A stretch of DNA of 53,568 bases from an uncultured Lachnospiraceae bacterium (GCA_951800145.1 CATOJE010000019.1:1-53568), one strand, 5' to 3'; counted from the stretch's first letter, positions 7,880 through 17,184 are shown. Notes: a model not told the origin generated them from the letters alone. A program made the numbers and translations.

Positions 7880-9964
7880 ATGAAAAAGATACAATCCACT
7901 TGTAACTACTGTGCCATAGACTGTAATCTGGATTTTTACGTGGAGGATAACCGGGTGGTGAAGGCAGTGCCCACCAAGGGCTATCCGGTAAATGACGGCT
8001 TCTGCTGTATCAAGGGACTTTCCTTAGATAAGCAGCAAAAGACAGTAAAGCCAAATAGCCTGCCCAAGATCCGCCAGGAGGACGGCTCCTTCCGGACTGT
8101 TTCCTGGGAGGAGGGTTTTAAGCATGTGGCGGATAAGCTAAAGGAGCTTCAGGAGAAGTACGGGCAGGAAAGTGTGGCTGGAATCAGCACCGGACAGCTT
8201 ACCCTGGAGGAATTTGCCATCTTCGGCCATGTGATGCGGAATTTCCTCCAGGCTAATGTGGACGGGAATACCAGGCTGTGCATGGCTACAGCCGTGGTGG
8301 CCCACAAGCAGAGCTACGGCTTCGATGCTCCCGGGTATACCTTACAGGATCTGGAATTATCCGATACCATCATCTTTATCGGATCTAATCCGGTGGTGGC
8401 CCATCCCATTTTGTGGGGCAGGGTGCGGCAGAACCAGGTGCCTGGCCATAAGGTCATTGTCATCGATCCCAGAAAGTCAGAGACAGCCATGAATGCGGAT
8501 TACTGGTACGGATTAAAATGGCGCAGCGATCTGCTGCTTCTGTATGCGGTGGCAAACCAGCTGATTGAAAAGGACTATCTGGACCATGAGTTTATCCAAG
8601 AGCACACAGAGAAGTTCCAGGAGTTTCGGGACTTTGTGAAGGATTATACCCTGGAGCGGGCAACAGAGGGAACCGGGCTTTCCAGGGAGCAGATTCTGGA
8701 GCTGGTGGAGCTGATCCATCAGGGAAAGCGGGTCTCCTTCTGGTGGACCATGGGAGTGAACCAGGGGTACGAGGCAGTGCGCACGGCCCAGGCTATCATA
8801 AATCTGGCCCTGATGACCGGGAATATCGGAAAACCGGGGACCGGGGCAAATTCCATCACCGGCCAGTGTAATGCCATGGGCTCCAGAGCCTACAGCAATA
8901 CCGCGGTATTTTACGGGGGCGGGGATTTCGCCAATCCGGCCAGAAGGGAGCGGATAGCCCAGGTTCTGGGGGTGGATGAGGAGATGCTGGCGAAAAAGCC
9001 CACCAAGACCTACAACCAGATTATCGAGGGGATCAATGCAGGGGAAATCAAGGGGCTCTGGATTCTCTGTACCAATCCCAGGCACAGCTGGGTGAATAAT
9101 GAGACCTTTGCCTCGGCAGCGAAAAAGCTGGAGCTTTTCGTGGTTCAGGATATCTATGACAGCATCGAGAGCGCGGAGGACTGCACCGTGTTCTTCCCCG
9201 TGGTTCCCGGCCTGAAAAAAGAGGGCACCTACATAAACCTGGAGCGGCGCTTATCTGCCATGCGGCCGGTGCTTGCTAGAGGGGAGAATGAGATCTCAGA
9301 CTACGAGGCAGTGCTGGGGGTAGGGAAGGCTTTAGGGATGGGCGACGCCTTAAAGGGCTGGGAAACCCCCAGGGACTGCTTTAACCTGATGCGGGAATGC
9401 TCCCGGAATATGCCATGCGATATTACCGGGATAACCTGGGAGGCCCTGGAGAATTCTCACGGCATCCAGTGGCCTTACCCGGAGGGACGGGAGGAAGAGC
9501 TGTCCGGGGACCAGCGCCGGCTTTATGAGGATGGAAACTTCTTTACCCCTTCAAAGAAGGCTCAGTTTCTATTTGAGGAGGTAAGGGAGAACCCCCTGCC
9601 CAGAACCGAAGAATTTCCCTATGTGCTGAATACCGGCCGGGGAAGCGTGGGCCAGTGGCATACCCAGAGCCGGACCAGGGAGGTAAAATTTGTAGAGGAT
9701 GTGTCGGTGAAGAAGGCGTATCTGTATATGAATACAGACCTGGCCAGAGAAAACCAGATTCAGGAGATGGATGAGATTAAGGTATTCTCCGCCAATGGCC
9801 AGAGCGCTGTATTTGCGGTAAAGGTGACGGACCATGTACAGTACGAAGAGCTGTATGCCCCGATACATTATATTGAATGTAATAAGCTGACCCCGTCCAT
9901 CTATGACCCATATTCCAAGGAGCCCTCTTACAAGGCCACTCCGGTCCGGTTTTCGAAGGGATAA
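7880..9964 (+). CDS. Molybdopterin oxidoreductase, NasA/NarA nitrate-reductase-like
   Basis: A 694-residue bis-MGD enzyme of the assimilatory/periplasmic-nitrate-reductase-like branch. An N-terminal [4Fe-4S] binding pattern is seen in CNYCAIDC with a fourth cysteine in DGFCCIKG. The molybdenum ligand is predicted to be Cys134 in NTRLCMATAVVAHKQSYG, which resembles the NTRLCMSSAV of NasA rather than the Sec/Cys site of formate dehydrogenase. The C-terminal molydopterin-dinucleotide domain shows VLNTGRGSVGQWHTQSRT. There is no twin-arginine signal, so it is cytoplasmic. The next two genes, a ferredoxin and an FAD oxidoreductase, match the gene order of the nitrate reductase genes described in Clostridium perfringens. 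Formate dehydrogenase remains possible. Confidence 0.8.
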   Translation: MKKIQSTCNYCAIDCNLDFYVEDNRVVKAVPTKGYPVNDGFCCIKGLSLDKQQKTVKPNSLPKIRQEDGSFRTVSWEEGFKHVADKLKELQEKYGQESVAGISTGQLTLEEFAIFGHVMRNFLQANVDGNTRLCMATAVVAHKQSYGFDAPGYTLQDLELSDTIIFIGSNPVVAHPILWGRVRQNQVPGHKVIVIDPRKSETAMNADYWYGLKWRSDLLLLYAVANQLIEKDYLDHEFIQEHTEKFQEFRDFVKDYTLERATEGTGLSREQILELVELIHQGKRVSFWWTMGVNQGYEAVRTAQAIINLALMTGNIGKPGTGANSITGQCNAMGSRAYSNTAVFYGGGDFANPARRERIAQVLGVDEEMLAKKPTKTYNQIIEGINAGEIKGLWILCTNPRHSWVNNETFASAAKKLELFVVQDIYDSIESAEDCTVFFPVVPGLKKEGTYINLERRLSAMRPVLARGENEISDYEAVLGVGKALGMGDALKGWETPRDCFNLMRECSRNMPCDITGITWEALENSHGIQWPYPEGREEELSGDQRRLYEDGNFFTPSKKAQFLFEEVRENPLPRTEEFPYVLNTGRGSVGQWHTQSRTREVKFVEDVSVKKAYLYMNTDLARENQIQEMDEIKVFSANGQSAVFAVKVTDHVQYEELYAPIHYIECNKLTPSIYDPYSKEPSYKATPVRFSKG

Positions 9965-10060
9965 GTGGGATGCTCCAGATCCTCTTTTGGCTCCCGGCGG
10001 CGAAAACCGCCGGGAATCGGGAAAGGGTGTAGGGCGCTCAGTAATCAAAAGGAGGAAGCG

Positions 10061-10489
10061 ATGAAGCGAATTAAAATAGACCGCAGCCGGTGCATCGGCT
10101 GTCTGACCTGTGTGACTGCCTGTGTGGTGAGCCACGAGACAGAAAGCGGCGACGCCAGGAACCGGGTTACCATAGACAGCGGGACAAAGCCGGCTCCCAT
10201 CTTCTGCCGCCATTGTGAGCGGCCGGAATGTGTTTATACCTGCATGACCGGAGCTATGAAGAAGAACCCGGAGACCGGGTATGTGGAGTATGATAAGGAG
10301 CAGTGCGCCAGCTGTTATATGTGTATTATGTCCTGCCCCTACGGGATTTTAAAGTATGACAGCTTACAGCAGAAGGAAATTATGAAGTGCAATATGTGTG
10401 TACACCGGAGTGAGGACGGGAGCGCGAAGCCCATGTGTGTGGAAAAATGTCCCATGGGCGCCATTACCCTGGAGGAGGTGCAGATATGA
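10061..10489 (+). CDS. Four-cluster ferredoxin-like electron-transfer subunit
   Basis: 142 residues with the four-cluster cysteine pattern of HycB/NarH-like proteins: CIGCLTCVTAC, CRHCERPECVYTC, CASCYMCIMSCP, and CNMCV followed by CVEKCPMGAI. It probably wires the preceding molybdoenzyme to the FAD oxidoreductase that follows. The ATG at 10061 follows AAAAGGAGGAAGCG. An in-frame stretch back to 9965 lacks a ribosome site and covers the intergenic gap, so I excluded it. The stop codon overlaps the next start in an ATGA junction. Confidence 0.88.
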   Translation: MKRIKIDRSRCIGCLTCVTACVVSHETESGDARNRVTIDSGTKPAPIFCRHCERPECVYTCMTGAMKKNPETGYVEYDKEQCASCYMCIMSCPYGILKYDSLQQKEIMKCNMCVHRSEDGSAKPMCVEKCPMGAITLEEVQI

Positions 10490-11715
10490 GATACGTGATA
10501 TTAGGTTCTTCGGCGGCAGGGGTTCATGGGGCCATGGAATTACGGCGGCTGGATAAGGAGAGCGAGATCTGGATGATTTCCAGGGATACGGAAATTTACT
10601 CCCGCTGTATTCTCCACCACTATCTGGGAGGAGAGCGGAGTATGGAGCAGCTGTCCTTTGTGGAGCGGGATTTTGCAGATCGGTACAAAATCCAGTGGAT
10701 GAAGGGAAGAACCTGCGCGGCCCTTCATCCCGGCCAGCGTCAGGTGGAGCTGGAGGATGGGGAGAGGGTGAGCTATGATAAGCTTCTGATCGCCACAGGC
10801 TCCCATACCTATATCCCGCCGGTGAAGAACCTAAAGGAGGCCTCTAATGTGTGCGGCTTTCGGAATATCGAGGATATGGAGGTATTAAGGGAGGCGGCCG
10901 GGAAGGGAAAGCATATGGTTGTCATGGGCGCAGGCCTGGTGGGGCTGGACTGTGTGACCGGGCTTTTACGGCTGGGAGTGAAGGCTTCCCTGGTGGAGTC
11001 CGCTGGCTGGCTTTTAAGCCGCCAGCTGGATAAGCGGGGCGCCAGGTCATATGAGGAGGCCTTTGCCAGAGAGGGCATTGCCCAGTATTATGGCGTGGGA
11101 ATCGAAGAGGCAGTGCTGGATGCAAAGGGGCAGATCCAGGAGCTGGTGCTGACAGATAAGCGGCGCCTTCCCTGTGATTTCCTGGTGGTGACCGCAGGGG
11201 TGCGGCCGAATGTGGAATTTTTGGAGGGCTCCGGAATCCAGGTTGGAAAGCAGGGGCTTTTATACGACGCCTCGGGAAAAACCAGTGATGACCGGGTGTA
11301 CGGGGCTGGGGATGTGTCCGGCGCCAGTCCCATCTGGCCGGCAGCCGTAAAGGAGGGGATTGTGGCGGCAGCCAATATGGCGGGGGAAAAGCGCCGGATG
11401 GAGGATTTCTTTGCCAGCAAGGCTACTATGAATTTCCTTGGAATCCCCACCATGTCTTTAGGAGAGGTGAACCCGGAGGAGGGAAGCTGCCAGGTGGAAA
11501 TCCGGGAGGAGAAAAACGCTTATAAAAAGATTGTCCATCAAAATGGGAGGATTACCGGCGCGGTACTTCAGGGGGATCTGGCTTATAGCGGGATTTTGCA
11601 GCAGCTGATTGCAAGACGAATCGATATTACCAAGGTAAAGAAGCCGGTATTTGATATCGATTATTCTGATTTCTTCCATATGAAGGAGAACTTTGAGTAC
11701 ACCTATGAGGATTAA
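10486..11715 (+). CDS. FAD-dependent NAD(P)H oxidoreductase (NirB-N-terminal/NarC-like)
   Basis: A two-dinucleotide-binding flavoprotein of about 409 residues. The FAD-binding N-terminus reads MRYVILGSSAAGVHGAMELR, the second nucleotide site MVVMGAGLVGLDC lies near residue 145, and the FAD-contact motif DDRVYGAGDVSGA near 270. It resembles the N-terminal half of nitrite reductase NirB and rubredoxin reductases, but lacks the siroheme part. It most likely feeds NAD(P)H electrons through the preceding ferredoxin to the molybdoenzyme. It begins in the ATGA overlap at 10486. Confidence 0.82.
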   Translation: MRYVILGSSAAGVHGAMELRRLDKESEIWMISRDTEIYSRCILHHYLGGERSMEQLSFVERDFADRYKIQWMKGRTCAALHPGQRQVELEDGERVSYDKLLIATGSHTYIPPVKNLKEASNVCGFRNIEDMEVLREAAGKGKHMVVMGAGLVGLDCVTGLLRLGVKASLVESAGWLLSRQLDKRGARSYEEAFAREGIAQYYGVGIEEAVLDAKGQIQELVLTDKRRLPCDFLVVTAGVRPNVEFLEGSGIQVGKQGLLYDASGKTSDDRVYGAGDVSGASPIWPAAVKEGIVAAANMAGEKRRMEDFFASKATMNFLGIPTMSLGEVNPEEGSCQVEIREEKNAYKKIVHQNGRITGAVLQGDLAYSGILQQLIARRIDITKVKKPVFDIDYSDFFHMKENFEYTYED

Positions 11716-11726
11716 GAGAAAGGGGA

Positions 11727-12662
11727 ATGCGAGTGGAACGATTAGAGAGAATGCCGGTGCCGGTGCTGCCTACCTTTGTGGGAGCCCTCACCTTATCCAA
11801 TGTTTATTCCGGGATGGGGTATCCCTGGATCCGCCATATCACCATGTGGGCGGCTACGGTGGTGATTTTATTATATGTAGTTAAAATCATCCGTTTTCCC
11901 CAGACCTGTAAGAAGGAGTATGAGACGGTGGTGCCCTGCAGCTTATATGCAGGCTTTACCATGGTACTGATGATACTGGGAAGCTACTATTTTGATTACA
12001 TTCCCGGAGTGGGAAAGGGGATCTGGGCGGCGGCGCTGGGAATTCACGGGGTGCACATCCTGATCTTCACTTACCGGAATCTGGTGAAGAACCGGAGCAT
12101 CCATACCTTTGTGCCCAGCTGGTTTGTGACCTACAATGGAATCATGGTAAGCTGTGTGGTGGGAGGAGCCATGAACGCGGCAGGAATCTTAAAATATGTA
12201 GTATATTATGGCATCGGGATTTACCTGCTCCTGATTCCCTTTATGATCTGGCGGCTCCTTACTGTGGAGGTAAAGCCGGCAGTATACCATACCATGGCAG
12301 TGGTCCTGGCGCCCTGCAGTTTGTGCGTGGTGAGCTATCTGAATGTGATTCCTTCCCCCAGCCCGGTGGTGGTGTATTTCCTGTATGCCTGTGTCATGGC
12401 ATCCCTGCTCTTTATCATCCTGAAGCTGCCAAAATTCTTTTCTTTCCCCTTTGCCCCTGGGTTTGCGGGAATGACCTTCCCTATGGCCATCGGGATCGTG
12501 GCCACCACAAAGATGACTGGCTTTTTAAATGGAAATGGAATGGAGGCTGCTGCTAAGATTACCAATCAGATAGGGGGGATTCAGGTGTATCTTACCACCA
12601 TGATTGTCGGATTTGTGCTGCTGAATTTCCTTATCATGGCCTTGAAGGTGGAGCGGAAATAG
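11727..12662 (+). CDS. TDT-family (TehA/SLAC1-like) anion transporter
   Basis: A 311-residue, highly hydrophobic protein with about ten predicted membrane segments. It begins with RMPVPVLPTFVGALTLSNVY, the typical first helix of the tellurite-resistance/dicarboxylate transporter family, which includes the yeast sulfite exporter SSU1. It lies 11 bp after the FAD oxidoreductase. In this setting export or exchange of sulfite, nitrite or another small anion is a plausible role, though that is inference. AGAAAGGGG sits only 1-2 nt before the ATG at 11727, so the GTG at 11733 may be the real start. Confidence 0.75.
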   Translation: MRVERLERMPVPVLPTFVGALTLSNVYSGMGYPWIRHITMWAATVVILLYVVKIIRFPQTCKKEYETVVPCSLYAGFTMVLMILGSYYFDYIPGVGKGIWAAALGIHGVHILIFTYRNLVKNRSIHTFVPSWFVTYNGIMVSCVVGGAMNAAGILKYVVYYGIGIYLLLIPFMIWRLLTVEVKPAVYHTMAVVLAPCSLCVVSYLNVIPSPSPVVVYFLYACVMASLLFIILKLPKFFSFPFAPGFAGMTFPMAIGIVATTKMTGFLNGNGMEAAAKITNQIGGIQVYLTTMIVGFVLLNFLIMALKVERK

Positions 12663-12855
12663 GAAGGTGGCAGAGCCTTCTAACCTTCGCTGACGTAAGA
12701 TTAATAAAGAATTACGGAAGCGATTTGTAAGAATTGTTTATGCCCCTGTAATAGCTTTTCTCTTGAGTTTCCGATATAATGACAGTGAGCCAAAAACGAT
12801 GGCAGGAACCATTGTACTAAGCCGAAAAGATTCATTATGGAAAAGGAGAATAGCA

Positions 12856-13551
12856 ATGAAGAAAAATATAATCCTGTTTACCGCCGGGCTGGCAGCATCG
12901 GTGATGCTGATGAATGGATGTGCAAGCCAGGCATCCGCCTCCTCGCAGACCACTGGGGCAGAGGTACAGACGGAGGCTGAAGCGCCAGAGGAAGAGCAGA
13001 CAGAAGCGGAAGAAAAGCAGACAGAAGCCGAGGAAAAGCAGATAGAAGCAGCAGATGAAATGCGGATCTGGGGGACTGTGCTGGAGGCGGAGGATGGCAG
13101 AATCACGGTCGATAACGAAAGCCAGGTATCCTCTCAGGGGGAGATAATCTTAAACATCAGCCCTGAGTCCACCTATGTGTTAGATGGGGAAAACGGATAC
13201 CCGGTGGATTTGGAGCAGGTGGAGCCTGGATATTTTGAGGCCTACCTGGGGCCGGTTATGAGCGCCTCCCTCCCGCCTCAGAATACGCCCGAGATGGTGA
13301 TTGTCAATGTTCCTGAAGGCGCCGCGGCGCCAAGATATATCACCGCAGACGGGGCTGTGGAGGAGAAGGATGGCATATCTGTATTAAAGGCAGTGGAGGG
13401 GACTGAGTACCCCATAACCGCCGATGCCCAGGTGCTGCCCTATCTGACGAAGAATATCGTGGGATTGAATGATATTGAAGAAGGCTCCAGGTGTCTTGTG
13501 TGGATGAATGAGGAGGGCAGTGTAGAGAAGCTGGTGCTGTTCGCGGAGTAG
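12856..13551 (+). CDS. Predicted lipoprotein of unknown function
   Basis: A 231-residue secreted protein. The N-terminus MKKNIILFTAGLAASVMLMN runs into a GCASQ lipobox, so it should be lipid-anchored at Cys. It is followed by a Ser/Gln-rich and then Glu-rich linker with three imperfect repeats of EEKQTEA, and by a compact C-terminal domain of about 160 residues (from MRIWGTVLEAEDGRITV) that I cannot name but which looks beta-rich. The ATG at 12856 follows AAAAGGAGAAT. Upstream in-frame codons to 12763 lack a ribosome site. A strong hairpin terminator follows. It appears to be a single-gene unit, and a TATAAT at 12775-12780 may be its -10. Confidence 0.75.
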   Translation: MKKNIILFTAGLAASVMLMNGCASQASASSQTTGAEVQTEAEAPEEEQTEAEEKQTEAEEKQIEAADEMRIWGTVLEAEDGRITVDNESQVSSQGEIILNISPESTYVLDGENGYPVDLEQVEPGYFEAYLGPVMSASLPPQNTPEMVIVNVPEGAAAPRYITADGAVEEKDGISVLKAVEGTEYPITADAQVLPYLTKNIVGLNDIEEGSRCLVWMNEEGSVEKLVLFAE

Positions 13552-13570
13552 GTAAGAAAGCTTGGTATAT

Positions 13571-13605
13571 AAAAAAGCGGTCACATATCTGTGACTGCTT
13601 TTTTT
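13571..13605 (+). terminator. Rho-independent terminator after the lipoprotein gene
   Basis: AAAAAAGCGGTCACA pairs with TGTGACTGCTTTTTT (one G-U pair) around a TATC loop and ends in T's. It starts 19 bp after the lipoprotein stop codon. Confidence 0.85.
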
Positions 13606-13727
13606 GATGAATGCAAATGTTTACCGATCAAAGTTTAAATACAACGGGAGGGGAGGGCATTGTCCGTCAAGTCTTTCATTTTTGGACTAAGATGGAGATA
13701 GCAGCGTATTAAGAAAGTGAGGCAGAT

Positions 13728-13853
13728 ATGACAGGATTAGGACAAGGCCTAAAAGAAAATCCAGCTATGGCGCTAATACAGAATGCGCCATGGGAGGAGA
13801 GGGACCGTACCAAGGAAGGGGGGATGAGGGATGCAGATTCATGTGACCAGTGA
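13728..13853 (+). CDS. Possible 41-residue ORF overlapping the arcA start
   Basis: An ATG at 13728 preceded by AAGTGAGG opens a 41-codon frame that begins MTGLGQGLKENPAMAL and ends TGA at 13851-13853, 23 bp inside arcA in another frame. It could couple translation to arcA as an upstream leader. I do not recognise the peptide. It has no run of arginine codons that would mark an attenuator, so it may also be fortuitous. Confidence 0.3.
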   Translation: MTGLGQGLKENPAMALIQNAPWEERDRTKEGGMRDADSCDQ

Positions 13854-15057
13854 AATCGGAGTATTAAAAAGGGTAATGCTCCACCGTCCGGGAAAGGAGT
13901 TGGAACAGCTGGTTCCCAAGGAGCTGGAGCGGCTGCTGTTTGATGACATACCCTATCTTAAGACAGCCTGCCTGGAGCATGACAGGTTTGCTGAAATACT
14001 CCGGCAGCAAGGAGCAGAGGTGGTGTATCTGGAGGAGCTGATGGAGGAAACCTTAGAGCAGAGCCAGGATATCCGGAAAAGATTTATTCATGAATTTATC
14101 CGTGAGGGGGGAAGCATGGCGCTGCTTTATGAGGAATTGCTGTTTGCATTTTTGGACTCGATGGAAAGCACGGCGGAGCTGGTGCAAAAAACCATGGCCG
14201 GGGTGAGGCTGGATGAATTAGATATCAAGCGGCCTGGCTCCTTTCACCAGCTGGCAGGCTACGAACATGGTTTTGTCCTTGACCCGATTCCCAATCTTTA
14301 CTTTACCAGGGATCCCTTTGCAGCCATAGGAAACGGGGCCAGCGTAAACGGCATGTATTCGGGAACCAGGAGGCGGGAGACGATATATGGAGATTATATT
14401 TTAAAATATCATCCGCAGTTTCAGGGGAAGGTCAGATTTTACTACTCCAGGGAATATCCATTTAGCATAGAAGGAGGAGATATTTTAAACCTAAGCCGCA
14501 GAGTACTGGCAGTGGGGATCTCCCAGAGGACAACCCCGGCAGCGATCGAATTATTAGCGGAGAATCTTTTTGCCGATCCGGAAGCCTCCATAGAAATGAT
14601 TTTGGCTCTGGATATTCCCAATATTCGCGCGTTTATGCATTTGGATACGGTTCTGACGCAGGTGGACTATGACAAGTTTATTATCCATCCGGAAATCTTG
14701 AACAATCTGCGGATTTATGAGATCTGCCGCGGCGACCGGGAGGAAAGGCTGCACATTTCAGAGCTGTCTGAAAGCCTGCCGGTGGTTCTGGGAACCCGCC
14801 TGGGACTGGACCAGGTAACCTTGATCCGATGCGGAGGAAAGGATCGGATCGCGTCAGAGCGGGAGCAGTGGAATGACGGCTCGAATACCCTTTGTATCGC
14901 ACCGGGAAGAGTGATTGTCTATGATCGGAACTATATTACGAATGAGATTTTAAGACAGCATGGGATCCAGGTGCTGGAGATGCCCAGCTCTGAGCTGTCC
15001 CGGGGAAGAGGAGGGCCCAGATGTATGAGCATGCCCCTTTGGCGGGAGGAGCCATAG
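13831..15057 (+). CDS. arcA: Arginine deiminase
   Basis: Hydrolyses arginine to citrulline and ammonia in the cytoplasm, the first step of the arginine deiminase pathway. The family begins IGVLKRVMLHRPGKELEQL. It carries NLYFTRDPFAAIG near residue 155, the catalytic-site segments EGGDILNLSRRVLAVG near 225 and HLDTVLTQVD near 270, and the C-terminal catalytic cysteine in GRGGPRCMSMPL. The 408 residues fit the family. The start at 13831 follows a strong GGAAGGGGGGATGAGGG purine run. It leads an operon with argF, arcC and a LOR/SDH-domain gene. Confidence 0.96.
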   Translation: MQIHVTSEIGVLKRVMLHRPGKELEQLVPKELERLLFDDIPYLKTACLEHDRFAEILRQQGAEVVYLEELMEETLEQSQDIRKRFIHEFIREGGSMALLYEELLFAFLDSMESTAELVQKTMAGVRLDELDIKRPGSFHQLAGYEHGFVLDPIPNLYFTRDPFAAIGNGASVNGMYSGTRRRETIYGDYILKYHPQFQGKVRFYYSREYPFSIEGGDILNLSRRVLAVGISQRTTPAAIELLAENLFADPEASIEMILALDIPNIRAFMHLDTVLTQVDYDKFIIHPEILNNLRIYEICRGDREERLHISELSESLPVVLGTRLGLDQVTLIRCGGKDRIASEREQWNDGSNTLCIAPGRVIVYDRNYITNEILRQHGIQVLEMPSSELSRGRGGPRCMSMPLWREEP

Positions 15058-15077
15058 GCTTTCATGCAAGGGTGGCG

Positions 15078-15140
15078 CGCTGCCGGGCCTATGAAGGTTT
15101 ACTTTAAAAGTCCGCTGCCGGGCCCATGAAGGTTTACTTT
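15078..15140 (+). repeat. Near-perfect 28-bp tandem repeat between arcA and argF
   Basis: Two copies (15078-15105 and 15113-15140) of CGCTGCCGGGC-y-ATGAAGG-TTTACTTT differ at one base, with a 35-bp period. The second copy runs straight into the argF ribosome site. A slippage duplication is the simplest view. A role in mRNA processing between arcA and argF is possible but unproven. Confidence 0.75.
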
Positions 15141-15163
15141 GAGAAAGGAGACAGGAAAATAAT

Positions 15164-16156
15164 ATGGGAGTGAATATCAGAGGAAGAAATTATCTAAAGC
15201 TTTTAGACTATACCACAGAGGAGATCCGCTATTTGCTGGATCTTTCCAGGGATTTTAAAAGGATGAAACGGGCGGGAACCCCTCATCCGTATCTTGCGGG
15301 AAAGCAGATCGTGCTGCTATTTGAAAAAACCTCCACCAGGACGCGCTGTGCCTTCGAGGTGGCGGGACGGGATTTAGGCATGGGCGTGACCTACCTCGAT
15401 CCGGGAAGCAGCCAGATGGGAAGGAAGGAAAGCATTGCCGACACGGCCCGGGTGCTGGGGCGGATGTATGATGGGATTGAGTACCGGGGATATGACCAAA
15501 AAATCGTTGAAACATTGGCGGAATATGCAGGGGTCCCGGTGTGGAATGGGCTTACGGACCAGTTTCATCCGACCCAGATGCTTGCAGATCTGCTTACTAT
15601 CGAGGAAAAATTCGGAGCGTTAAAGGGGCTGCACCTTACCTATATGGGAGATGCGAGAAATAATATGGGGAATTCCCTTATGGTTGCCTGTGCAAAGATG
15701 GGGATCCATTTTACCGCCTGTGCGCCGAAGGCGCTGTTTCCGGCAGAGGAGCTGGTGGAAACGGCCAGGGAGATCGGAAGGAAAAACGGCTGTAGGATTT
15801 GTTTGACAGAGGACATCGAGGAAGGGGCGGGAAACGCAGATGTTATCTATACCGATATCTGGGTTTCTATGGGAGAGCCGGAGGAGGTTTGGGAGACCAG
15901 AATTAAGCTGCTTAAGCCTTATCAGGTAAATGGAGAGATCATGAAGTTGGCGAAGCCCCAGGCCATCTTTATGCATTGCCTGCCCTCATTCCATGATACT
16001 AATACTACAATCGGAGCCGAGATTGCGAACCGGTTCCAGCTCCGGGAGATGGAGGTCTCCGATGAAGTATTTGAGTCAGAACAGTCGGTGGTATTTGATG
16101 AGGCGGAAAACCGGATGCATACAATCAAAGCCGTCTTATATGCAACCCTTCATTAA
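15164..16156 (+). CDS. argF: Ornithine carbamoyltransferase (catabolic arcB role)
   Basis: Converts citrulline and phosphate to ornithine and carbamoyl phosphate in the arginine deiminase pathway, or runs in reverse for synthesis. The carbamoyl-phosphate motif [15 protein letters not shown] lies near residue 52, the HPTQ segment in [14 protein letters not shown] near 130, and the ornithine-binding MHCLPSFHD near 270. The 330 residues are normal. GAGAAAGGAG precedes the ATG. Its place between arcA and arcC indicates the catabolic role, in which case the symbol arcB is equally apt. Confidence 0.95.
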   Translation: MGVNIRGRNYLKLLDYTTEEIRYLLDLSRDFKRMKRAGTPHPYLAGKQIVLLFEKTSTRTRCAFEVAGRDLGMGVTYLDPGSSQMGRKESIADTARVLGRMYDGIEYRGYDQKIVETLAEYAGVPVWNGLTDQFHPTQMLADLLTIEEKFGALKGLHLTYMGDARNNMGNSLMVACAKMGIHFTACAPKALFPAEELVETAREIGRKNGCRICLTEDIEEGAGNADVIYTDIWVSMGEPEEVWETRIKLLKPYQVNGEIMKLAKPQAIFMHCLPSFHDTNTTIGAEIANRFQLREMEVSDEVFESEQSVVFDEAENRMHTIKAVLYATLH

Positions 16157-16182
16157 GAAGGCCGGCATGTTAGGAGATATGT

Positions 16183-17184
16183 ATGAGAGGAACAGGAAAG
16201 AGAATCGTGGTAGCATTAGGGGGCAATGCCCTGGGGGATACGCCGGAAAAGCAGCTGAGGCAGGTAAGGGTGGCAGCCAGGATTATGGCGGATTTGATCC
16301 AGGAGGGGTATGAACTGGTAATCGGACACGGAAATGGCCCTCAGGTGGGGATGATCCGCTCTGCCATGGACTATGCCGCAGAGGCGGGGCCGAAAACTCC
16401 GTATATGCCCTTTGCAGAATGCGGCGCCATGTCCCAGGGATTTATCGGATATCATCTGCAGCAGGCCCTTTCCCAGACGCTGACAAAACGGGGCATAAGA
16501 AAGACCGTGGTCAGCGTGGTGACTCAGGTTCAGGTGGATAAGGCAGATCCGGCATTTCTCAGCCCTACAAAGCCCATCGGCATGTTTTACAGCCAGAGGG
16601 AGGCGGAGCGGATGGCAGAGGAGAAGGGATTCCTATTTATGGAGGATGCTGGGAGGGGATACCGCCGGGTGGTTCCTTCCCCCAAGCCGAGCCGGATCGT
16701 GGAGTTAAGCGCCATCCGAAGGATGGTATTAAGCGGCCTGGTGGTTATCGCTGCAGGCGGGGGAGGGATCCCGGTGGTGGAGGATGAGATAGGGCTTCAC
16801 GGCGTGGATGCGGTGATCGATAAGGATCGCACCTGCTGCTGTCTTGCCACTGCGTTGAAAGCAGACATTTTTTTAATTCTGACCGCAGTGGATCAGGTCT
16901 GGCTCCATTTTAATCAGCCGGACAGGCAGCCCTTAAGCCAGCTGACTGTGGACGAGGCTGAGCAGTATATGGAGACGGGAGAGTTTGGAAAGGGAAGCAT
17001 GTATCCCAAGGTAGAAGCCTGTGTGGACTTTGTCCGGGCCCTGCCGGGAAGAACGGCAGTGATTACCTCCCTGGAAAGGGCGAAGGAAGCGCTTGGAGGG
17101 TTCACCGGAACCAGGATCTGCAGCCCTCTTCCTCACCCGGGAGAGCTGGAGGAGGAGCAGGACAGCTTGACAGTCGAAATATAA
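16183..17184 (+). CDS. arcC: Carbamate kinase
   Basis: Transfers phosphate from carbamoyl phosphate to ADP, giving ATP, CO2 and ammonia: the energy-yielding end of the arginine deiminase pathway. The amino-acid-kinase fold shows IVVALGGNALGD at the N-terminus, VIGHGNGPQVGMI near residue 47, VIAAGGGGIPVVEDE near 190, and FGKGSMYPKVEACVDFV near 265. At 333 residues it is somewhat longer than the usual 310-315, mostly through a C-terminal tail. The ATG at 16183 follows TTAGGAG. Confidence 0.95.
   Translation: MRGTGKRIVVALGGNALGDTPEKQLRQVRVAARIMADLIQEGYELVIGHGNGPQVGMIRSAMDYAAEAGPKTPYMPFAECGAMSQGFIGYHLQQALSQTLTKRGIRKTVVSVVTQVQVDKADPAFLSPTKPIGMFYSQREAERMAEEKGFLFMEDAGRGYRRVVPSPKPSRIVELSAIRRMVLSGLVVIAAGGGGIPVVEDEIGLHGVDAVIDKDRTCCCLATALKADIFLILTAVDQVWLHFNQPDRQPLSQLTVDEAEQYMETGEFGKGSMYPKVEACVDFVRALPGRTAVITSLERAKEALGGFTGTRICSPLPHPGELEEEQDSLTVEI

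Noticed and set aside
13571..13605. CRP-type site in the terminator after the lipoprotein gene (GTCACA/TGTGAC)
   Set aside because: The half-sites are in the opposite order with a 4-base spacer, so they do not fit the TGTGA-N6-TCACA pattern; a plain terminator explains it.
15078..15140. CRISPR-like repeat
   Set aside because: Only two copies with a 7-bp spacer and no cas genes; it is a tandem duplication.
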